This document shows positions 34,892 through 40,322 of a stretch of 40,322 nucleotides of DNA, one piece after another (position 1 is the stretch's first letter; each line of letters starts with the position of its first letter). The stretch spans positions 1 through 40,322 of the forward strand of contig NZ_PVZB01000045.1 of the NCBI RefSeq assembly GCF_003002025.1, in the 5' to 3' direction. The notes under the pieces were generated by a model. It had not been told where the DNA came from. It worked only from the letters and a program-made list of their open reading frames with translations, and did not search any database. This DNA is from Paraburkholderia sp. BL25I1N1 (GTDB lineage Bacteria; Pseudomonadota; Gammaproteobacteria; Burkholderiales; Burkholderiaceae). The translations under genes were made by a program, and so were the position numbers.

Positions 34892-35238
34892 TTCATTCGA
34901 CAGAACCTGTTGCGTTCATCGAAGCCCGTGAAACGGCGCTCGTGTTTGGGAATCAGAATGGGCTCGAAACCTCGCAGGGCGATTCGTTGCGCCGGGTTGA
35001 GCCGTTGAACGGATAGTGACTTTAATGCCGGCGACGCCAAATCTTCTGCAGCGACTGTTTCCCTGCACGTACATGTATAAGCGAACATTCCACGCATTGC
35101 TGATTCCGCATGTCTGCGCGATAGGTGTCGTCTGGCGATGTGTGCGTTTTACGAACAGGCTAGTGCAAAAAAATCGGTTGTGACGCAGTCATCGCGTCGG
35201 TAGATTTGAACACATTCATCCACTGCATAGTGCCAATC
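34892..35238. other. Gap between the IS110 element and gcdH
   Basis: Apart from the IS256 scrap, no gene is recognisable. It must contain the gcdH promoter unless that is supplied by the insertion sequence. No clear ribosome site precedes the gcdH ATG at 35239. Confidence 0.4.
34912..34974 (-). mobile_element. IS256/mutator-type transposase fragment
   Basis: A short - strand stretch encodes RGFEPILIPKHERRFTGFDER, matching the FEPxxIPKHxRRxxGFDE segment of IS256-family transposases. The continuation (normally ILSLYARGMT) is not present on either side of the IS110 insertion, so only a scrap remains. Confidence 0.55.
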
Positions 35239-36426
35239 ATGAATGTTCAGCACAAGTCGCCTTCCTTTCAATGGGACGACCCCCTCCTGCTCTCACAACA
35301 ACTGACTGAGGAAGAGCGTCTCGTGCAGGACTCTGCACACGCGTACTGCCAAGAGCGCCTTGGACCTCGGGTTCTGGAAGCATTCCGAAAAGAATCGACA
35401 GACCCGGCCATCTTTCGCGAAATGGGCGAGCTCGGCCTGCTGGGCGCTACGATTCCCGAAGAGTATGGTGGCGCTGGTCTCAACTACGTGAGCTATGGAC
35501 TCGTGGCCCGCGAAGTCGAGCGCGTTGACTCCGGGTATCGTTCGATGATGAGTGTTCAGTCGTCGCTCGTGATGGTGCCCATCAACGAATTTGGTTCGGA
35601 TGCGATGCGCCAGAAGTATCTCCCCAAGCTTGCCAGCGGTGAATGGATTGGCTGCTTCGGTTTGACGGAGCCCAACCATGGCTCGGACCCGGGCAGCATG
35701 GCGACGCGTGCGAAGCAAGTCGACGGCGGGTACTCGCTGAGTGGCAGCAAGATGTGGATTACGAACAGCCCCATCGCGCAGGTGTTCGTCGTCTGGGCGA
35801 AGGACGATGAAGGTGCGATTCGCGGGTTCGTCCTCGAAAAGGGCTGGAAGGGACTCTCCGCACCGGTAATCCACGGGAAGGTGGGCCTGCGTGCCTCTAT
35901 TACGGGCGAAATCGTGATGGACGAAGTTTTCTGCCCGGAAGAGAACGCTTTCGAAAATGTGCGCGGGCTTAAGGGTCCGTTCACGTGCCTCAACAGTGCT
36001 CGTTACGGCATCGCATGGGGCGCACTCGGTGCGGCCGAGGATTGCTGGCATCGTGCACGTCAGTACGTCGTCGACCGCAAACAATTCGGGCGCCCTCTGG
36101 CCGCGAACCAGCTCGTGCAAAAGAAGCTTGCCGACATGCAGACCGAAATCACCCTCGGGCTCGGCGGTTGTCTCCGACTGGGCCGCATGAAGGACGAGGG
36201 CACCGCTGCAGCGGAAATCACCTCGCTCATGAAGCGCAATTCGTGTGGCAAGGCACTCGATATCGCGCGTGTCGCACGCGACATGCTGGGCGGCAATGGC
36301 ATCAGTGACGAGTTCGGTGTTGCGCGTCACTTGGTGAATCTCGAAGTCGTCAACACGTACGAGGGCACGCACGACATTCACGCGCTGATTCTCGGCCGTG
36401 CCATCACGGGCATCGCGGCGTTCTAA
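35239..36426 (+). CDS. gcdH: Glutaryl-CoA dehydrogenase
   Basis: 395 residues from ATG 35239 (MNVQHKSPSFQWDDPLLL); an in-frame ATG at 35206 adds 11 residues not expected for the family. SGYRSMMSVQSSLVM contains the substrate-binding arginine (Arg101) and NTYEGTHDIHAL the catalytic base Glu375. GLTEPNHGSDPGSM and KMWITNSPIA are acyl-CoA dehydrogenase signatures. It oxidises and decarboxylates glutaryl-CoA to crotonyl-CoA in lysine, tryptophan and aromatic degradation, passing electrons to ETF. ETF genes lie at the end of this cluster, which supports one functional unit. Confidence 0.95.
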   Translation: MNVQHKSPSFQWDDPLLLSQQLTEEERLVQDSAHAYCQERLGPRVLEAFRKESTDPAIFREMGELGLLGATIPEEYGGAGLNYVSYGLVAREVERVDSGYRSMMSVQSSLVMVPINEFGSDAMRQKYLPKLASGEWIGCFGLTEPNHGSDPGSMATRAKQVDGGYSLSGSKMWITNSPIAQVFVVWAKDDEGAIRGFVLEKGWKGLSAPVIHGKVGLRASITGEIVMDEVFCPEENAFENVRGLKGPFTCLNSARYGIAWGALGAAEDCWHRARQYVVDRKQFGRPLAANQLVQKKLADMQTEITLGLGGCLRLGRMKDEGTAAAEITSLMKRNSCGKALDIARVARDMLGGNGISDEFGVARHLVNLEVVNTYEGTHDIHALILGRAITGIAAF

Positions 36427-36432
36427 CCGGCC

Positions 36433-37671
36433 ATGGACAAGACACTATCAGTGGGCGCGCTCGAAGGCGTTCGCGTCCTGGACCTCTCGCGCGTACTGGC
36501 AGGTCCGTGGGCAAGTCAGTTGCTGGCCGACCTAGGGGCAGACGTGGTCAAGGTTGAGCGGCCACGCACGGGTGATGATACCCGGGCATGGGGGCCGCCA
36601 TGGCTAGCCGACGGCGAAGGCGACGCGACGGGCGAGTCCGCCTATTACCTGTGTGCGAACCGCAACAAGCGGTCGGTGACCATCGATATCAGCCATCCCG
36701 ACGGGCAGGCACTGATAAAGCGTATGGCCGCTGAGGCAGACGTGTTTATCGAGAACTTTAAAGTTGGCGGTCTTAAGCAGTACGGTCTCGATTACGCGTC
36801 GCTGAAGGCAGTCAACCCTCGCCTGATTTATTGCTCCATCACGGGCTTTGGTCAGGATGGCCCCTACGCAAGCCGCGCCGGTTACGACTTCCTCATTCAA
36901 GGGATGGGCGGACTGATGAGTCTGACCGGACGTGCGGATGGCACCGAAGGTGCGGGCCCGGTGAAGGTCGGTGTTGCGCTCACGGACGTCATGACGGGGC
37001 TGTATGCAACGGTCGGCATCCTCGCCGCGTTGGCGCGACGTGACCGTAGTGGCGAGGGCCAGCACGTCGACCTTTCCCTGCTCGACGTCCAGATTGCGAG
37101 TCTGGCGAACCAGGCGTCCAACTATCTGATTGGGGGGATGGTGCCAAGCCGTCTCGGTAATGCTCACCCGAACATCGTTCCCTACCAGGAATTTTCGACC
37201 GCGGACGGGTACATGATTATCGCGGTCGGCAATGATGGGCAGTTCCGCCACTGTTGCGAGGCCTTGGGTCTGGCCGGACTTCCAATCGACGAACGCTTTC
37301 TGACGAACCCGCTGCGCGTAAAGCATCGAGCAGAGCTCGTGGCGCTGCTCGAGGCTGCAACGAAGACGCGGAACACCCGTGAGTGGGTGAAGGCGATGGA
37401 AGCGGTCGGAGTGCCTTGTGGGCCCATCAACAATGTCGCTGAGGTGTTCGAGGACCAGCACGTGCTTGCGCGCGGTGTTCGTGTCGAGATGCCGCACGTT
37501 TCTGGGGGAAACGTCGCCATGGTCGCGAACCCCATCCGTATGTCCGAATCCCCGGTTCAATATCGCAGTGCGCCGCCCAGGCTCGGGCAGCACACAGACG
37601 AAGTGTTGTTGGGCTGGTTGCGTCTGTCTGGCGAAGAAGTTGACACGCTAAGAGAGTCAAAAGTCCTCTGA
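36433..37671 (+). CDS. Family III (CaiB/BaiF-type) CoA-transferase, probable glutarate CoA-transferase
   Basis: 412 residues. Family features: GVRVLDLSRVLAGPWASQLLADLGADVVKVERP near the start, NRNKRSVTIDI, and GVALTDVMTGLYA with the catalytic Asp185 that forms the CoA-linked intermediate. CGPINNVAEVFEDQHVLARG closes the fold. It starts six bases after gcdH. Next to gcdH the likely job is loading glutarate with CoA from succinyl-CoA, as in the SUGCT group; the substrate is inferred from context. Confidence 0.88.
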   Translation: MDKTLSVGALEGVRVLDLSRVLAGPWASQLLADLGADVVKVERPRTGDDTRAWGPPWLADGEGDATGESAYYLCANRNKRSVTIDISHPDGQALIKRMAAEADVFIENFKVGGLKQYGLDYASLKAVNPRLIYCSITGFGQDGPYASRAGYDFLIQGMGGLMSLTGRADGTEGAGPVKVGVALTDVMTGLYATVGILAALARRDRSGEGQHVDLSLLDVQIASLANQASNYLIGGMVPSRLGNAHPNIVPYQEFSTADGYMIIAVGNDGQFRHCCEALGLAGLPIDERFLTNPLRVKHRAELVALLEAATKTRNTREWVKAMEAVGVPCGPINNVAEVFEDQHVLARGVRVEMPHVSGGNVAMVANPIRMSESPVQYRSAPPRLGQHTDEVLLGWLRLSGEEVDTLRESKVL

Positions 37672-37686
37672 GGGACAACGCTCGAC

Positions 37687-38452
37687 GTGTCGATGAAGTT
37701 GGCGCGCAGGTGCTTCTTGGTTCGCAGGCAGTCGGTGAGGCACCCGGTTTCGAACGAGCTCCGCGGGCGTAGCGAAAAAAGAGATGAAAGACACGAGTGC
37801 AAAGCTGCTGCAGCGATGCGGCGACTTTCGTTCAGCACGACGGTCAGCGCCTTCGCGGAGTCAGATTTCATCATTGAGGCGGTGACTGAGGACGTCCTCA
37901 CTAAACAGCAGATTCTCATCTCGTCGGACGCAGTGATTCGTCCGGACGCAGTGCTTGCGACGAATACCTCCTCGGTCTCGATAACGAAGCTTGGAGAGTG
38001 GCAATCGCCTCATCGGAATGCACTTCTTTAATCCGGTTCCCGCGATGAGACTTGTGGAGGTCATTCGGGGTGTGCGCACCGACGACGCGACTTTCGCGAC
38101 AGCTGTCCAGTTGGCTGAGTTGCTGGGAAAACATTCAATCGGGATGAGGAATTCTCCCGGCTTCGTGGTCAACCGGATTCTGATTCCAATGATTAACGAG
38201 GCGATTCTTGTGCTGCAGGAGGGTGTTGCAAGCGCCGCCGATATCGACGAGGGAATGAAGCTGGGGGCGAACCATCCCATTGGTCCGCTGGCCCTCGCGG
38301 ACTTAGTTGGACTCGACACCGTGCTCGCAATTATGGCCGTCCTTCATGATGAGTTCGGCGACCAGAAGTATCGGCCGGCCCTGTTGCTGCGCGAGATGGT
38401 TGCGGCGGGCGCCCTCGGCCGCAAGTCCGGCAGCGGGTTCCATAAATATTGA
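37687..38452 (+). pseudogene. Broken 3-hydroxyacyl-CoA dehydrogenase
   Basis: Two frames together give a 3-hydroxybutyryl-CoA dehydrogenase. The first encodes RLSFSTTVSAFAESDFIIEAVTED and ATNTSSVSITKLG. It shifts frame at about 37991-38010 into the second, with RLIGMHFFNPVPAMRLVEVI, NSPGFVVNRILIPMINEA, GMKLGANHPIGPLALADLVGLD and GRKSGSGFHKY. About 50 N-terminal residues with the GxGxxG NAD-binding loop are also missing: only some 100 bases separate the CoA-transferase stop from the first similarity. It would have turned 3-hydroxybutyryl-CoA into acetoacetyl-CoA after GcdH and a hydratase. Confidence 0.85.
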
Positions 38453-38495
38453 GGCGAAGGGCTGTCGTAGCCCTGTTCCAAACAGGAGAGCAAAC

Positions 38496-39245
38496 GTGAA
38501 GGTTCTCGTGGCCATAAAGCGCGTGGTCGACTACAACGTGAAGGTCCGCGTGAAGTCGGATGGCACCGGCGTCGACATCGCCAATGTGAAGATGTCAATG
38601 AACCCATTCGACGAAATAGCTATAGAAGAGGCCGTGCGGCTGAAGGAGGCGGGGATTGTGACAGAGGTCATCGCCGTGTCCGCAGGCGTTACCCAAGTCC
38701 AGGAGACGTTGCGGACGGCGCTTGCAATCGGCGCCGACCGGGCGATTCTCGTGGAGTCGAATGAAGACTTGCAACCACTGGCTGTCGCGAAGGTACTTAA
38801 GGCGCTGATGGACAAGGAGAAGCCGGAGCTGGTGATTCTCGGAAAGCAGGCAATCGACGACGACTCGAATCAGACCGGTCAGATACTTGCGGCGCTGGCT
38901 AACCTGCCGCAGGCTACGTTCGCGTCTGAAATCACTGTCGCCGATGGCAAGGCGGAGGTAGTCCGTGAAGTCGATGGTGGCGCAGAGACGCTCTCGCTGC
39001 GGTTGCCCGCGGTCGTGACGACCGACCTGCGGTTGAACGAGCCGCGCTACGTGACGTTGCCAAACATCATGAAAGCGAAAAAGAAGCCGCTGGAGACTGT
39101 GAGGCCCGAAGACCTCGGCGTAGACGTTACACCGCGTCTGAAGACGCTCAAGGTCGCTGAGCCGGCGCACCGTGGCGCGGGCGTGAGGGTTGCCGACGTG
39201 AAGACCCTGGTCGAGAAGCTGAAGACCGAAGCTAAGGTGCTGTGA
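38496..39245 (+). CDS. etfB: Electron transfer flavoprotein beta subunit (copy 2)
   Basis: 249 residues from GTG 38496 with AGGAG seven bases upstream; an ATG far upstream at 38307 lies inside the broken dehydrogenase in another reading frame of that gene. It has the same length as the EtfB at 6413-7162, with long identical blocks such as NVKMSMNPFDEIA, SAGV-QETLRTALAIGADRAIL and LVILGKQAIDDDSNQTGQ. Many synonymous differences between the copies argue for an old duplication. Its position suggests it accepts electrons from GcdH. Confidence 0.95.
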   Translation: MKVLVAIKRVVDYNVKVRVKSDGTGVDIANVKMSMNPFDEIAIEEAVRLKEAGIVTEVIAVSAGVTQVQETLRTALAIGADRAILVESNEDLQPLAVAKVLKALMDKEKPELVILGKQAIDDDSNQTGQILAALANLPQATFASEITVADGKAEVVREVDGGAETLSLRLPAVVTTDLRLNEPRYVTLPNIMKAKKKPLETVRPEDLGVDVTPRLKTLKVAEPAHRGAGVRVADVKTLVEKLKTEAKVL

Positions 39246-39259
39246 GGAGCGAAACGATT

Positions 39260-40192
39260 ATGACGAATCTGGTGATTGCTGAACACGACAACGCGTCAAT
39301 TAAGGCCGCGACACTTAACGCTGTAGCTGCCGCACAGAAGATTGGCGGCGATATTCACCTGCTGGTGGCGGGGTACAACGCTCAGGCAGCGGCCGACGAA
39401 GCTGCAAAGCTCGGGGGCGTTTCGAAGGTGTTGCTCGCCGATGCACCGCAACTCGAAGCCGGACTCGCTGAGAATGTCGAGGCCACGGTGCGCTCCGTTG
39501 CCAAGGACTATTCTCACATCCTGGCGGCGGCGACTGCTGCCGGGAAGAATGTGGCGCCGCGTATTGCTGCAACGCTCGATGTTGCGCAAATCAGCGATAT
39601 CACGGCGGTGGTGAATGCTGATACGTTCGAGCGGCCAGTTTACGCTGGGAATGCGATTGCCACCGTGCAATCGGTTGACCCAGTGAAGGTCATCACGGTG
39701 CGCACGACCGCGTTCCACCCCGTTGCCGCGGAGGGTGGTAGCGCACAGGTCGAGAAGATTGAAGCCGCCGCTGACGCAGGGCTTGCGCAGTTCGTCAGCC
39801 GCGAGGTGGCAAAGCTCGAGCGGCCCGACCTTACCAGTGCCAAAATCATCGTCTCGGGCGGTCGGGGGCTGGGTAGCGCTGAGAACTACAAGAAGGTCCT
39901 TGAGCCGCTCGCAGACAAACTCTGCGCCGCGCTCGGTGCGTCGCGCGCGGCGGTTGACGCGGGCTACGTGCCGAACGACTACCAGGTGGGCCAGACGGGC
40001 AAGATAGTGGCGCCGCAGTTGTATGTCGCGGTCGGTATTTCAGGCGCAATCCAGCATCTCGCCGGCATGAAGGATTCGAAGGTCATTGTTGCCATCAACA
40101 AGGACGAGGAGGCGCCCATCTTCAGCGTGGCCGACTATGGCCTCGTTGGTGACCTGTTCACTGTGGTTGCCGAACTAACCAACGAGATTTGA
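39260..40192 (+). CDS. etfA: Electron transfer flavoprotein alpha subunit (copy 2)
   Basis: 310 residues from ATG 39260 (MTNLVIAEHDN), with GAGGAG at 39244-39249; an in-frame GTG at 39242 overlaps etfB. FAD-binding segments SGGRGLGSAENY, NDYQVGQTGKIVAPQLYVAVGISGAIQHLAGMK and INKDEEAPIFSVADYGLVGDLF are intact. It is the partner of the EtfB just upstream and a paralogue of the protein at 7184-8140. No gene follows in the remaining 130 bases. Confidence 0.95.
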   Translation: MTNLVIAEHDNASIKAATLNAVAAAQKIGGDIHLLVAGYNAQAAADEAAKLGGVSKVLLADAPQLEAGLAENVEATVRSVAKDYSHILAAATAAGKNVAPRIAATLDVAQISDITAVVNADTFERPVYAGNAIATVQSVDPVKVITVRTTAFHPVAAEGGSAQVEKIEAAADAGLAQFVSREVAKLERPDLTSAKIIVSGGRGLGSAENYKKVLEPLADKLCAALGASRAAVDAGYVPNDYQVGQTGKIVAPQLYVAVGISGAIQHLAGMKDSKVIVAINKDEEAPIFSVADYGLVGDLFTVVAELTNEI

Positions 40193-40322
40193 AAAAGCGG
40201 CCTCTAAGGCTATTTAGCGGTCGAGTGGGCACTGTCAACTTATCGAGAGCGGGGCGTAAAAGCGGGAGAAAGAGCACGCCTCAAAATGAGTAGGATGGAT
40301 TTTGGGCGAGTTCGGTGAATTC

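Noticed and set aside
1..40322. CRISPR arrays, tRNA or rRNA genes
   Set aside because: No regularly spaced repeats and no tRNA- or rRNA-like stretch were seen on reading both strands.

Overview
The window is high-GC DNA from a betaproteobacterium, most likely Burkholderiaceae of the Paraburkholderia/Caballeronia type. The evidence is the GC-rich third positions, a Burkholderia-style trimeric porin, and enzyme families typical of that group. It reads as an accessory catabolic region: two intact degradative modules, a third module that is probably intact but unassigned, and stretches of decayed genes and insertion-sequence debris between them. The family-level assignments below come from reading motifs by eye; no database search was possible.

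Region 1 (about 1-19750) is a glycine betaine uptake and demethylation module. On the + strand lie a Rieske oxygenase and its reductase (gbcAB; betaine to dimethylglycine), a large FAD/folate dimethylglycine dehydrogenase-like enzyme (to sarcosine), its likely electron acceptor ETF (etfBA), a three-gene betaine-type ABC transporter, and a FolB-like gene. A LysR regulator (111-1043) is divergent from gbcA. Convergent on the - strand is purU-soxB-soxD-soxA-soxG-folD. Heterotetrameric sarcosine oxidase makes glycine and methylene-tetrahydrofolate, FolD oxidises the one-carbon unit, and PurU releases formate and free tetrahydrofolate. A TetR regulator (19028-19750) is divergent from purU, and the intergenic space holds two near-identical A/T-rich palindromes.

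Region 2 (19751-23267) has an outer-membrane porin followed by decayed genes: a probable alkA tail, a frameshifted ogt, and an EamA transporter with a stop codon and a frameshift.

Region 3 (23268-32860) looks like an ester- and acyl-CoA-degrading module. It has a lipoprotein tannase/feruloyl-esterase-family hydrolase, a TetR regulator, an acyl-CoA ligase, a nitroreductase, an HSD10-like dehydrogenase, a possible enoyl-CoA hydratase remnant, an aromatic-acid MFS transporter and a thiolase. Related palindromes precede the esterase and the ligase, so one TetR protein may control both. The substrate cannot be read from the sequence.

Region 4 (about 32900-35000) is a nest of insertion sequences: a truncated IS6-family piece, an apparently complete IS110-family element, and an IS256-family scrap. 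The IS110 element's non-coding segment (33285-33652) can fold into stem-loops whose internal-loop strands match the element's own ends and flanks. This is the layout expected of a bridge RNA, and it is the most interesting observation in the window.

Region 5 (35239-40192) is a glutaryl-CoA module: gcdH, a family III CoA-transferase, a broken 3-hydroxyacyl-CoA dehydrogenase, and a second etfBA pair paralogous to the one in region 1.
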